Part shown: piece after piece, positions 1 through 11,810 of the stretch | How the letters are laid out: each line of letters begins with the position of its first letter | How positions within the stretch are numbered: the stretch's first letter is position 1 | NCBI GenBank assembly: GCA_000934385.1 | Contig: KN880455.1 | Span: 120,650 to 184,649, forward strand | Source: Cylindrobasidium torrendii FP15055 ss-10 | Taxonomy: Eukaryota; Basidiomycota; Agaricomycetes; Agaricales; Physalacriaceae | Reading direction: 5' to 3' | DNA length: 64,000 nt | Translations under genes and position numbers: made by a program | Notes under the pieces: generated by a model | Seen by the model: only the letters and a program-made list of their open reading frames with translations | The model's database searches: none | Told to the model about the DNA's origin: nothing

Positions 1-145
1 TATCAAGCCGAATTCTCTTGAACAATGTGATTCCCAGGCAGGTATTACTACGGCATAGAGGTACAACGACTTTATACTCCCAGACGACAACTAATAAATA
101 CGACCGGACCGGCACTACTAACGTCCTTGACTATGTACGCGACTT

Positions 146-920
146 TTAGCGCCTGGAAAGATCCTCCTTTGAGGCCCTGTCTTCGGACTTCCCGCCCAGC
201 GTGTCGTCCGGAATTGTCGACCCAGGACGCCTCGTCGGAACAGGCTTCCTCGGAATGAGGAAAGTGTTTGTGGATGGTGGCATATTTGCATTTGAAACAG
301 ATTGTGTCCTCCTTTTCTCGTCCGGGTACGAGCTATGGGATGAGGAGACCGTCGCTGACCGCGATTTATCGTCGTGGTAATTAGAAGGCACCGAGACGAT
401 AGATTGGCTGGCGGAACGTTTGCTGCCGCCCAGCACGCTCTGAAGACGGGGTAAAGCAGTCCGCCTGCAAGCCTCGGCCCAGCGGGTGGTTCGAGTCTCC
501 GGTGCGGCAGTAGCGCTGCTCAGAGTGGAAGGGGACGCAATCGTGTGGGCGGGCAGAAAGTCATGAAACGAAGAGGGGCCAACGGGAGACAGCTGAGGGT
601 GTCTGGAATCTAGACGCACATCAGCTCGAAGAAAAAGACCTTGGAAGCAGTGTACGGACCTGCGAAAGCATGAGGGCGGTCAGGCGCTGGATCATTGCTT
701 TTCTTTCTGGCCACTGCGAACTGGCTCCCGGGGACACCAAGGTAGATTTGCCCATTTCTGGGATCCGTATATATGTACGTTTGTGTGTCTGCATCGTACG
801 CAGTCCGCTCCAAGCCATCGAGGCGGAAACCATCCTATGCAATGTTAACTTCAGATTGGATTGGATCGAAAGGAAACAAAACAGACGCACAACTTCGTCG
901 TATTGCGTCCAGCGACCCAT
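146..920 (-). CDS. small fungal protein with MGRWTQYDE N-terminus (CBM50-annotated family?)
   Basis: Three exons on the minus strand: 894-920, 660-834 and 146-609, giving 221 residues; introns are 835-893 and 610-659. The tiny first exon encodes MGRWTQYDE and splices into DGFRLDGLERTAYDAD, followed by a short TYIYTDPRNGQIY segment. I recall this opening from a conserved basidiomycete family often labelled LysM/CBM50, but I see no clear LysM repeat, so the function is unproven. The rest is Ser/Pro/Arg-rich and low in complexity, with no signal peptide or membrane segment. The start is the only ATG that gives the conserved opening. The gene model is much safer than the product name. Confidence 0.6.
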
Positions 921-1936
921 GCTTATGCAGAAAAGAGTGTGGTGATATATTTTGTGCCAGATGGACTTTATACCCTCCTCTTTATACGTCCATGCAATAG
1001 TGCACGGACTGACGGACGCGGATACACCAGGTCCGTCTGTGCGCATGTAAGCAGGACCTCGTCACAGCCAAGTCTATTCAGGCGTTGCCTGAATCAACAC
1101 ATGGCTGTCCACTAACGACACGGAGTCAGAAGTTGTCACTCTCATTCTCCGACATGAACTTGGCGAGGCCTACTGGCGGAGCGACAAGGCCGTTGTGCAG
1201 GTGTGCGGGGCGCCTTCCGAGTCGGCATGGCCGCCATTTAGGAGAGAGGAAAAAACCTCGAGAGTTTTTTTCTTTCGTGCCGCAACTCTATTGGAAAAAG
1301 GACTGAAGATTGAATGGACCCACAATTCGTGCTTTGTCATCCCGCATCCCGAGACCGGCCCCTGAAATATGCCGAACTTCGCACTTATAATTTTGGTCAT
1401 GCTCAGGAAGCACCTGATTGGCCGCTAGTACTTAGTTTTTCCCTCCATGAGCTTCAGCCTCATTGGCCGAGTGTTACAGTGTAGATATTTGAGAAACTCA
1501 GTCGTGTATCGTGTGCTCAGTGTTGATTCTGTCACCTGTGGGATTCATGACAAGCTTGCTGATATCATATCCCTCACATTTTTGAGTGCTCCAGAGTTGG
1601 GACTGGGTGTTACAACGTTACATATGTAGTTGACCACTGACTGATTCTGTTATTGATGGACGGACGTCAATCGTTTTACAAGTAGAGCATATTGTTTGGC
1701 GGCGAGGAGCCTTCCTCCTCTTTTCTCCCAGTCTGTTAGACGCACGGAATAGAGGCCTTAACCAGTCTGCGTTGGCACTCAAGTCCAATATCGTGCCGCA
1801 CGCCACACCGTTCGAGGTCAAAGCCGATCACGTGAGCAAGACCGGCGATCGCGGACCGCATGCCGCATCCTGACAATTGCGAGTTCTGTATGGCTTGTTG
1901 TTTTCCACATACCACCATCATCGTCGAATACTCGAG
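921..1936. other. intergenic, no gene seen
   Basis: This is the divergent spacer between the minus-strand gene ending its 5' side at 920 and the plus-strand gene starting at 1937. Short ORFs on both strands lack consistent splice sites or recognisable motifs. Confidence 0.5.
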
Positions 1937-2943
1937 ATGAACGCACCAGAGTATTCTTCGACTCCTGACTGCATGGCTCTGGGCAATATGTTACCAACAT
2001 TGCCTTGGTGTGAAGAGCCTACAACATACGGTACATTGTTCGACGCTGCCGGCAGCGACGCAATGACGCGAGTGATGGGTGCACTGGAGAACTGGATTGT
2101 CTGTATTATACTGCAAAAGTATGAATGCTTGGCAGATGCTACTACTCAACGGTGCGTACACATTAACAACGGCTGGGCGTTTGCTGAACGCTACCCAAAG
2201 ATACCACGAAGCACGATACCTGCCACAGGCTGTCGCAGACGTAGTTAACGCATCATACCAAACTCCCTCAGCGCTCTTCTACACCATCGTCTTCCTGCTC
2301 CAACTCGCGACCACGGATTCCAAAAACTCGTCTGCCTCCGCGGGAGCGTGGTACACCGAGAGTTCGAGTGGCACTTACATTCACATTGCTCTGACAGTGC
2401 GGATGTGCTACATTTTGGCACTTGAGGTTTTGAACGAGACTGCTGCACTCCCACAACCCACATTGCACGAAAAGTACGTTCGGTATTGCCGTCATATCAA
2501 GACGGTACGGCTAATCATCAAACAGGATGGATTTCTGCCACATGGATTCATTGACCGATTACATGTTTCTGAGGTGCTATGTCAAGGAGTCCCTTAAAGG
2601 CTACTACCCGCACGGACGCTACTCCATCGCACTTAGCGACGGAGCTCGCAGCTGTTGGAACAGTCGTCTTTCCCGTTTCGTTAAATTTGCGCCGAAGGGT
2701 TCGAAGCGCATTATAACGAGCTTCTTGGATCTTGCGTCTTTGGAATCGACGTATAAAAACGCGCCGCTGCGGAAGTTATGCGGCGTCCTCTTCAGAGTGT
2801 CCCGCATGCCCGACGCTATGCGCCACGGCTACTGGCGCCCTCACCCGCCGTCTACTATAAAGACGGTGGAGATTGAGCGTCCCAAGCCTTTCAGACCGAT
2901 TAACATTGACTGGATGGAAGAGCAGGCGGAAATGATGGTGTGA
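1937..2943 (+). CDS. hypothetical protein, three exons, no recognised family
   Basis: Exons 1937-2151, 2201-2473 and 2526-2943 join in frame to give 301 residues. Introns 2152-2200 (GTGCGT...AAG) and 2474-2525 (GTACGT...CAG) explain why the coding signal moves through all three frames. The first exon begins MNAPEYSSTPDC. The middle is largely helical and hydrophobic (LFYTIVFLLQ, YILALEVLNE). The C-terminal part is basic and ends IDWMEEQAEMMV. I see no signal peptide and no catalytic motif, and I do not recognise the family. An in-frame ATG at 1877 or an additional upstream exon is possible. Confidence 0.5.
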
Positions 2944-4312
2944 AGACTCGGAGAGGAACAAGCCTGTTGATGCAAACGCATTCAGGCTCTTTTTTTTTTT
3001 TTGCATTTACCATCTATTACTAGATATTGTCAGATACAGAATAGTTTGGATGAAATAACGACTTTTTTGCAGTACCACTGGCGCGTGTGGGTAAATACCA
3101 TTTAACTTCAGTCTTCATTCAAGAATGCCTTTCAAACAAAGGACATCCCGAACCGAGTCAGAGTGCCTATTTATGCTGCACACAAGCTTCATAGATGAGG
3201 TCAATATTCGAAGGCCTGAGGTTAGATAAGGTCGAGGGGACGTGCATCATTGTATGCTTAAGTGGCCAACAGCATTATTCCTGGAAGGGAAGGAATCGCT
3301 AAAGTAAGCGCTCAAGTTGCTTCTATATGTCGAAGCTAGCTGCGCTGCATTGAAGCAGTCGCAGAGCGCGCGTATGATGCAGAGCCCTTGGGACGATCTT
3401 CTGTTCAATTCTGCACTGCCTCTGATTGAGCCCATCTATTTGTGTAAAGAAGAGTGTTGGTCGCCCTGGTAGCGCTTAATGCGAGTGAGATACGGATCAA
3501 GAACAATACCATGTAAGTAACATCTATCAGCAGTCTTCGAGCGTGAAAGCTCACTTGTGGTGACTTGGATGCATCGATTGACATCAATGTACATTCCTCG
3601 TGTTTACCAATGAGTAAATATACAACCTATTGTCGGAAGGCAAGTCCAGTTTTCTTTCACTGAACGCGACGTACCTTTGCTTGGGAAACAGCACTGATGT
3701 TAACAAAGAACAATTTGCGACCATGTTGTTACAGTCTCCTGGATTCAGGCTCATGCTGTCGATCAGTTGAGCCCTGCAGTTTTTTCAAGAAGGAACCAAT
3801 GCAGCTTAGCACTGTATGCAGCTTCCGTCTCCGCTAAGCGCTATCATGCTGTAGTTGGATCTTTCCGTTCGAGACTGATATCGTCCCGATCATCAAAATG
3901 GCCGCTGGCCTCTTTCGGTTTTTTCCAGCATCTTGTGGGGACCATCAGCAGAAAATGGGCCTTGAAGGTAGGCCAGGCTCGAAATGCAAGGCGTGAGCCA
4001 GGCATGCACGCTGAACGCCTTTTAGGCTTTGTTTGGGTTTTGTTTGTACACCGTGTATTGTGCCATTCCCTATTGTCCACATGCTCACTCCGGGTCGGTC
4101 GATTGGTGTGCCTTGACAAACAAAGGGGCCGCGGCGATGCCGGAGCGGGCACTAAAAATTCCCATGCGCTATTGTTGGCGTAGGGCGAAACGAATAAATA
4201 CAGAGCAAGGGGCCATGTGGTTCAGCCACCTTTCTTCCCCTCCCTTCCTCTCCCTTGGCCCCCCTCTCACGCCACTCTTGCCACTCACCACTTTCATTAA
4301 CTTACGACTACA
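2944..4312. other. intergenic, chitinase upstream region
   Basis: No gene could be built here. It holds a T-tract near 2991-3002. Just upstream of the chitinase ATG there is a strongly pyrimidine-rich run (about 4229-4290), a common core-promoter style in filamentous fungi. Confidence 0.5.
4194..4200 (+). promoter_or_regulatory. TATA-like element of the chitinase gene
   Basis: ATAAATA lies about 115 bases before the chitinase ATG and is followed by the CT-rich stretch. Assigned by position only. Confidence 0.3.
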
Positions 4313-6075
4313 ATGCGTTCCGTGCAAGTTTTCAACCTTATTTCGCTGTACTTTGCGGCGGGTGCTCTGGCAGTACCCACATGGATGCACGAGAGGATGA
4401 AGCGTGATGAAAATGGCTGCAGCGCGATTGCACCCTCCAGCGGCGCATCAGCCGTTTTCGCTGAGGGCGCATCGACCGCATCTGGGGCCGGGTCAACGAC
4501 GGAAGCGGCAGTGCCGACGACGACGACGATTACTTATGCTTACACCACCACTGTCTATGCAACGGCCTCTGCCTCGGCCACCCCGATTTCCACTGCCTCA
4601 AGTTCTGGTAACTCGACTGAGGAGGCGTCCGAATTGGTGTCTGCGGCATGGTACCCAGACTGGCTCGAGAACTTCACCCCTGCCAACATCTCATGGGACA
4701 AGTACACGATGGTCACCTACTCCTTTGGGTGCGTCCCACACGGTGTTGATATGCACAGTTTACTGACACCGACCAACAGCATGACCACACCTGATACCTC
4801 AGTCATCGAGCTCTCCAACAACACCAAGCTCACCGAGTTCGTCCAGGTTGCCCATGAGAACGTACGCGATATGATTCTTTGCTCTTCCTTCGCTCACCTT
4901 GTTTATAGAACGTTACGGCGTTGATTTCGCTTGGTGGTTGGTCTGGGTCGCGCTACTTCTCCTCTGCTGTTGCCACTCCCGAAAATCGCACACTTTTCGC
5001 ACAGACTGTCATGGATCTCGTGACAGAGTACGAGCTCGACGGTGTTGACTTCGAGTACGTGACCATGAATTTCATATAGGATGTTGCCGACTAACTTGTT
5101 CGCAGCTGGGAATACCCTGCCTCAAATGAGAGCCAGATTGGCTGCAACCTCTTCGATTCCAATGACACGGCCAACTTCCTTCTGTTCCTCCAGGAATTGC
5201 GCCAGGCAGACTGCGCGGACGACCTTATTCTCACTGCGGCAGTTGGGTCAAAGCCATGGCTCGATGCCACTGGTTCGCCTTCGACCAATGTGTCTGACTT
5301 TGCAGAAGTTTTGGACCACATCTGTATGACGCTCTCCATACATATACGAGGCATTTACTGACCGATCTCTAGCTATCATGGCCTATGACTTTGCTGGAAG
5401 CTGGTCCAAGACAGTTGGCGCCAACGCACCTTTGAACGCATCGTGCGCGGACAGCAGTGACGCATCATCCGCCATGTCGTCCGTTGAACTCTGGAACGAA
5501 GCAGGATTCCCGCTCAACCAGGTAGGTCTTATATCTCTTTCGTCTTTTCTTGATTCTCACATTTCTGTAAGATTGTGCTCGGCGTCGCTTCATACGGCCA
5601 TAGCTTCAGCGTCGCCTCCAACACCACCCTGCCAGAGTCCGGCGAGATCACAACTTTCCCCGCTTTCTCTGGCACTCCCAAGGGTGACAGGCTCGACTCT
5701 GGTGCCTTCACCGACGTGTGCGGTACCACAACTGAGACCTCTGGCGTGTTCAACTTCTGGGGCCTCATCGAAGAGGGTTACCTTACCGAAAACGGCACTG
5801 TCGCTGACGGCGTGCAGTACACCTACGACGAGTGCACACAGACAGTATGTCCTTGCCATTCATGCTCCCGGATCATATGCTAACCATCTCACTAGCCGTT
5901 TGTCTACAACGAAACTGCTGGCATCATGGTCTCCTACGACGACGCAACCTCCTTCAGCGCTAAAGGCAGCTACATTGCATCGACCGGTCTCGGCGGGTTC
6001 GCAATGTGGCAGGTCAGCGGCGACTACAACGATATCTTGCTTGAGGCAATTAGGTCGGGCATGGGTGCAAACTAA
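4313..6075 (+). CDS. secreted GH18 chitinase
   Basis: Six exons (4313-4861, 4909-5054, 5106-5323, 5373-5521, 5572-5844, 5896-6075) encode 504 residues. A signal peptide (about residues 1-20, ending ALAVP) precedes a Ser/Thr/Ala-rich linker (about 45-105). The GH18 barrel begins near VSAAWYPDW. The catalytic DxxDxDxE motif reads DGVDFDWEYP and spans the second intron, placing the proton-donor Glu near residue 234. LISLGGWSGSRYF (barrel strand 3), IMAYDFAGSW (strand 6) and the final FAMWQVSGDYND strand are all present. GH18 chitinases hydrolyse beta-1,4-GlcNAc bonds of chitin by substrate-assisted catalysis. The export signal suggests action on the hyphal wall or external chitin. There is no C-terminal chitin-binding module. 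The gene is convergent with the DUF4336 gene, with 149 bases between stops. Confidence 0.93.
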
Positions 6076-6224
6076 CGTTAAGGCTGAGCCTTCTACTTTT
6101 TCTTTCCTGGGTTTGCGTGGATTGCTGTATCTATTGTACATAATGCTGCTCCGGAAGCTTCACTGTCTTTGCTGTATCTCTTAAAATTACACGTTACGAA
6201 TTGCATTGTGTGCATTGACTTGAA

Positions 6225-7318
6225 CTAGTCAAGGAAGCTCCTGAATGCGGCCCTCCAAGCCTCCTTGCCGCCTGTCTCAACGACATCCTAGAAAACAAAC
6301 GTCAGAAATTTGGTGAGTGGCTTGGATGCGTGTCGAGTACATACCCCATGACAAGGAATGATCCTGTCGAAGTCCCAATTGCTGACTGTTGTCGCGTCTC
6401 TCTTCATCGCCCTGCATGAATGGTGAATACGAGATGTCTGCATTACTACTGGAAACACACTCTTTGTCCCGGCCGGTCAGTGACGAAACTACAGAGTGAA
6501 GCCAGCTCTCGGGACCAAGGCCTCCAATGAGCGGGACCTTGCCGGAGTCCTTGGACTTGGAGTACTGTTCAGTGGGCGGAAGGTTGAACAAGAGGTCGGC
6601 TTCGATGAGGGTCTTGGACGGGGTGTGCAGGAAGGCGACATCCTTGTTTATGAATCCAGAGAAATAGCAGTGCTGGATCTTGGTGCAGTGTCAGCATCAT
6701 ACTCGTCTGATGAACAGCACCACGCACATCGTCTTCGAAGCCATACTGCGTCCCAGCAGGATCCTTGCCCCATACTATGGTATAACATAAGCTTGTAGCT
6801 GAGGTTTGCCGCAAGTCATGCCGCACCTCCGTCAGCCTCGAGCTCCTTGTTTGGGTGGTTTTCGAGCGCGGCGGCAGGAGCAAAGAGCTTCGCATCGGGG
6901 TAGGCCTTCTTGAACTCCGCTATGTCATTGATGAGCCCATTACCCGACGTGAGTCGGACGAGTGCTTACTGAGAAAGAGATGGTGCTCGGAGTCGGGCGA
7001 GACGATGTATCTATGCGTACATGGATGGATAAGCAGCATTTCCAGGCAGGAGGGATGGAATGGTCGAACTTGACTGGTCCGAGCTCGTCAATCTTTGCCC
7101 GCGTTTCGACGTCTAAGGGGGTCGATGCGAGCACCCAGACACCGCCCTTTTTGAGCTTGATGGCTGTTGAGCGCCCTCCGATGGGGAAGGTACCAAAACG
7201 GGCGAATGGCTTGGAGAACGTCCAGACATTCTTCGTAACCTGTGGAGTTGACGGATATGTATGAGGGAGCTTGGAAGTGAGGAAGGAGGCGTACTTCGCG
7301 AATAACAGTTTCAGACAT
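6225..7318 (-). CDS. DUF4336 domain protein (metallo-beta-lactamase-like)
   Basis: Eight exons on the minus strand: 7295-7318, 7070-7239, 6970-7010, 6827-6919, 6728-6774, 6461-6672, 6345-6411 and 6225-6287, giving 238 residues. All seven introns are 49-59 nt GT-AG, and every junction restores the family pattern. MSETVIREVTKNVWTFSKPF opens the protein, then FPIGGRSTAIKL, YIVSPDSEHHLFL, EADLLFNLPPTEQY, and a C-terminal NWDFDRIIPCHGD. DUF4336 proteins resemble the metallo-beta-lactamase fold, and the DSEHH and CHGD segments are where metal ligands would sit; the biochemical role is not established. No signal peptide is seen. Exons as short as 24, 41 and 47 nt make this gene easy to mispredict. 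Confidence 0.88.
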
Positions 7319-8712
7319 TCTTGGGGCTCTTAGTGGTGATGATGGTGAGAGACAGGAAGTGCGATCGCATCAAGCTCACCAACACGCGTCATAGACTTGT
7401 AGTGGTCATGTGTCGTGGATCGTCGGCATGGGCATTAGGAACGTATGCTAGCCGCCCAAAGTCGAAAGCACAGTAGGTTTTGGAGCAGTATATATGCATG
7501 GAATATATCCGTCAATCTCATGCGTACTTGCCAAAAAGTATGGTCAGGTGATCGTGTCAATCTGCCTGGCGATCCCGATCGCGTCGACGTCTCTGGAGTC
7601 CTCAGCCGAGTATGAAGACATTCCCAAAGCAAAAGTCGCACCAGAGTGCTCGGGTAACCGTATAAGAGTACCATGGATTTTGTGGCTCCGGGGTGCACTC
7701 TCAGTATCGGGATATCGGCAAGTAGTATTGGGACGATTGTTAACAATGCCGCGGTGACAGGCTCGAGCTCACTGAGGGCCGAGATGGAGCTATACAGTAG
7801 TACTTACGGATATTAGCTCGAGCTCTTGGTATCATATGTACAGTGTAAGAATATCCAGCAATAGTATTCAAAGTTCTAGAAATTTACCAAAACTCACAGG
7901 CCTAGACGCTGGGGTTGGTTTTGAACGTTGGTCTATTCCTCAACATGCAGGAAGACTCGCATCGTAACAGGACAGACTCAACTGGTCAAACTACGCTCAC
8001 CGGGGGCCCAAGATAACATGAAGTCAAAATCCCACGTACACGTGATGGCGTCGCGTCCCCGATACCGTGTCTCAGCCGTGATTCTGTTAAAGAGAAGTCC
8101 GAACTTACGGCCGGAGGTTTATATCGGGATATACTTGTACTCGCTGCCAAACGTGGGAGGATGGGCTTCGCGCTTCTCAGACGTTATCAGCTCATTCGAA
8201 TCTCTGTCTCTCACCACTACTTGCGAGGGATTCAGGCTTCTAGATTGCTCAGGTCGTCCCGTTTGCTTGTTCGACAGGTAAGGTTGTCCAACAGAAAGGC
8301 CAAAGGTAGCCACATCTCGTACTCTTGTGCGACCGACTCCAAGCCGTGGCGTCGCTCCAGGCAAGTCCGACTTTCCTATTCGATAACCGTCGTACTACTA
8401 GTCACACTGTCGTTCAAGTTGGTCCCAGGCCAGTCTCGACTAGAAAGACTGCAGAAAATGACCCAAACGCCTTCGGGTTGTAGAATAGCCCTCGTCAATC
8501 CTGTCTTTGCCGCTTATAATCAAGAAAGGTTTATGCCTGCGCCAGACTGGGCTGCGTCACGTCGGGACCCAGGGGCATAGCGGCCAAAAGCTCCGAGTAA
8601 TATTAGGTAATCGGATGCTATAGCTGGAGCCCTTCCTCTTTCCCCATCATCATCCCCGCTGTAGCGCCTACCGCAGTCACTGGTACACAAACGGCTCAAG
8701 CGACAGTACAAG
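7319..8712. other. divergent spacer, no gene seen
   Basis: This 1.4 kb divergent promoter region lies between the DUF4336 gene and the ubiquitin protease. Short ORFs exist on both strands but lack supporting splice structure or motifs. Confidence 0.45.
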
Positions 8713-11476
8713 ATGGCCAAGGCAAAGAATCCAACGCCGGCAGAGCTTTACGCTCAACGAAAACAACGCGAAGAACAGGAGCGGAGAGCGCTCATGCCCC
8801 CAGGCTTGGTTAATGCTGGAAATACTTGCTTCATGAACTCGGTGCTACAGGGTGTACGTTGCCGATTCTGTCGTGCCTAACACATACTAACCTTGGTCTA
8901 TAGCTCTTTGCAACACGATTGTTATCCGACCTCGTATACTTCAACCCCATAGCGCCTGACGTACAAGCACATTTCACAACGCTACTTTACGCCCGCCGCT
9001 CTCCTCTGCTCACCAATGGCACAAAACTCGCAGGCGAGTTCAAGGAAGAATGGGTGGACACGATGCCCATCGGGGACATCTTCATCAACACTATGCTTCG
9101 TGCTTGGGATGCACAGCGCAACCAACGAAGAGAGAACCAGACACCAAGGTGTGTGGCCTGCTTGTAAATCGCGGACACGTACTTAATGGATCAAGGAACT
9201 TGCTCGCCGCTCTCGGTAGAAAATATGACCAGTACCTAGACTTTGCGCAACAGGATGCACATGAGTTTATGCGTATATTACTCGATGCGATGCGGATGGA
9301 GGAATTCGACGTGCGTCCTCGTCAGCTTATCACGTATTTTCCTAACCGCCATGTAGGTCATCAAGAAACGTCAACCACCTCAGCCCACCAAGAAGCAGCG
9401 CCATAAGACCTCGGTCGAAGATGATGAGGAGAAACTGATCTCACTGTCGGATATGTTATTCGGCGGCAAGCTGACGTCTATCCTTGTCTGTCAAAAGTGC
9501 AAGCACGTCTCGCAGACATACGAAGATTTCAACGACCTTTCGCTCAGCATCAAGCCGGAGGACTACGCCAGGGAACGACGGCGCGATCGCTTAAAGAATC
9601 TGGCAAAGCGGCTGGGCGGCGTCTGGCCGGGAAATTCCCAGCCCCAGTTCATTATGGAAGATGTGGTACCGCCCCGGTCTTCTTCCGCGCCCCCGACGAC
9701 ACCCCACGAATCCCCAGCCCATCTCCATGATTCCCCACTCGTCCCCCAGGACAGCAACGATGATCGTCATAAAAGCGTTGAGATCCTTTCCAGCCCCTCG
9801 GAAAAGCATCTCGAATTCGTGGAACCTGACAAACCGCAAGAGAAAAACGGCTGGGGCAAGATCGGCCGCCGTTTGAGCATGAGCCTCGGCGGCAAAGGAG
9901 GTCGCGACCGCCGTAGTCGTTCCCGGGAGCGGCGGGTCAGCCGGGACGTATCATCGCCACCCATAACCGAAGGAGAGATCGTTCGGTCAGAGACGCCATC
10001 CATTCACGTCAGCCAACCTCCCTCAGATGACCAGTCCGCAAAACCGATCCCAGTCTCCTCTCCGCCAGCATCCTCGCGGCCGAGCTCCATGGACCGGCGT
10101 TCACCGAAACCACCCAAGCCTTCGCGCAGAGAGAATGAGTATTTGCGGCGAGTGCTGGCGGACACCCATCCTGCCTCGTCCAATCCATTTGCAAGAATGG
10201 CACATCATGCCCCCAGCGGCAGCAGCGAACAGAGTATGTGGTGGAAGCTCAGCCAGCTTCCTAGCATCGAGGAATGCTTGAAGATGTTTACATCCGTCGA
10301 AGTGCTGGATGGGGACAATAGGGTGGGCTGTAGGCGGTGTTGGAAAATCGCGAACGGACTGTACACGCCTCCCAAACGTCACGACCATGATTCTGAGAGC
10401 ATGGGCAGCCGCAGCCGACCGTCGACACCAGTCAAGGACGAGGATAACGAAATTGCTGTAGACGACACTGATGTGGAGAGTGCACTTGACTTTCCAAAGT
10501 CCATGTCCACACCGGATCTGGCGTATGGGCACAAAGGGGAAGGCCACTCGCTGGTGTCACTTCCCACTACCATCGCTGGCGACCCAACCCCACGGTCGCG
10601 ACATGTATCGAGTGGAAATCCACCTATACCGACAATATCCACGACGGCACCACCCAGTCCTGATGATTCCAGTCCGCCAACGACACATCCTGGCTCGGAA
10701 GACAGCCACGGCTCGTCCAAGGACACCTTGTTGACCGCGCCCGATCCTAATCGAAATTCATCCGACGTGGAAAGCGACTATGATTCGGATAGCAGTAGCT
10801 CAGAAGAGGATGTCTCGGATGACGAGAAGCCACAGCCTGGGAAACCACACAAACGCAGACCAAAGCCTACGATTCAGCGACCGGCGTACAAGCGCTACCT
10901 GATTGCAAGCCCGCCACCTGTTCTGGTGGTCCATCTCAAGCGATTCCAGCAGCTCAACAAGTCGTCGGTGGTGCTCTCCTTCTCTAGCGGGTTCAAGAAG
11001 ATCGATGACTATGTGACCTTTCCGGAGACGTTGGACCTTACGCCGTTCTTGGCGCCGCGGAAAGCAGATTTTGTTGGGAAGAAGAAGCATGGACATCGGC
11101 ACCAGGAGAAGTGCTCATATCGATTGTACGCTGTTGTCGTGCATAGTGGAACGATGGTGCGTCTTTTGTCCCTCAAGCCATCTGTCGAAGATTTTAACTT
11201 ATATTGTAGCTTGGTGGCCATTATATCACGTACGCGGCACTGCCGACGTCTCCGCCCGGTCAGGTCAACGCGGACGATGGGGCGCAGACGCCAACGGTCC
11301 CAAGTCCTCAGGGTGAGACCCCCACGGGCGAGGGTGGTAGTGGAGACAAGTTGAAATACGATCTTGAGGAGCAGCCCAGGCAGTGGGCATACATCAGCGA
11401 CACTGTGGTTAGATTGACGACTTTGGAAGAGGTCCTCAAGGCGAAGGCGTATATCTGTATGTATGAGCGGGTATGA
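8713..11476 (+). CDS. ubiquitin carboxyl-terminal hydrolase, USP/C19 family
   Basis: Five exons (8713-8853, 8904-9148, 9196-9310, 9357-11156, 11210-11476) encode 855 residues. The Cys box reads GLVNAGNTCFMNSVLQG, with the nucleophile at about Cys39. YLDFAQQDAHEFMRILLD is the QQDAHE box. ILVCQKCKHVS and VGCRRCWKI supply two CxxC zinc-ribbon halves, widely separated by a Ser/Pro/Arg-rich insert (about residues 240-420) and a second acidic insert. The His box reads GTMLGGHYITYAALP, with the catalytic His near 771, followed by WAYISDTVV. The enzyme cleaves ubiquitin from conjugates. The long inserts inside the catalytic fold and short N-terminus resemble USP16/Ubp16-like proteins, but I do not assign an orthologue. 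The start sits at the first ATG after in-frame stops. Confidence 0.93.
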
Positions 11477-11810
11477 GGGTACCATTTCGTGGCTCTTGGT
11501 TGGTTTGGGTGGACAGTGTTGGTGTGTGTATGTTATTTGTCTTTATAGACTGCATGTACGACTAGAGATATATAAACGAAGCAAATGTATGTATTGAATA
11601 TACCCATTATGTATAGTCAAGTTGATGGGTAGATGAGCGACTAAGCCATTTGGTGATTCGCTGGTCCACGATTGCTTGTTGTAGGTAGAACATGAACATG
11701 TTCAATCCTAGGAGAGCAAAGTACACACTTTCCGGCATCGAGAACAGAAAGGCTCACTGTGACCGTAGCCATATAGTATATGGAAAGTAAGTTACGCATT
11801 CGCACGACGT
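11477..11810. other. 3' spacer carrying the F-box unit's downstream flank
   Basis: The segment around 11584-11645 (GTATGTATTGAATATACCC, then GTTGATGGGTAGATGAG) is closely matched downstream of F-box gene B at about 13590-13640, and loosely downstream of D at 18017-18067. The duplicated unit therefore includes 3' flank as well as coding sequence. Confidence 0.5.

Noticed and set aside
2991..3002. T-tract after the three-exon orphan gene
   Set aside because: Could suggest a Pol III terminator, but no Pol III gene or promoter box lies upstream; probably a simple tract in a 3' UTR.
3767..4183. 138-codon ORF upstream of the chitinase
   Set aside because: A similarly long ORF lies on the opposite strand over the same bases; composition and lack of motifs suggest chance.
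9591..10726. Long antisense ORFs across the ubiquitin protease
   Set aside because: Shadows of the Ser/Pro/Arg-rich insert in the real frame.
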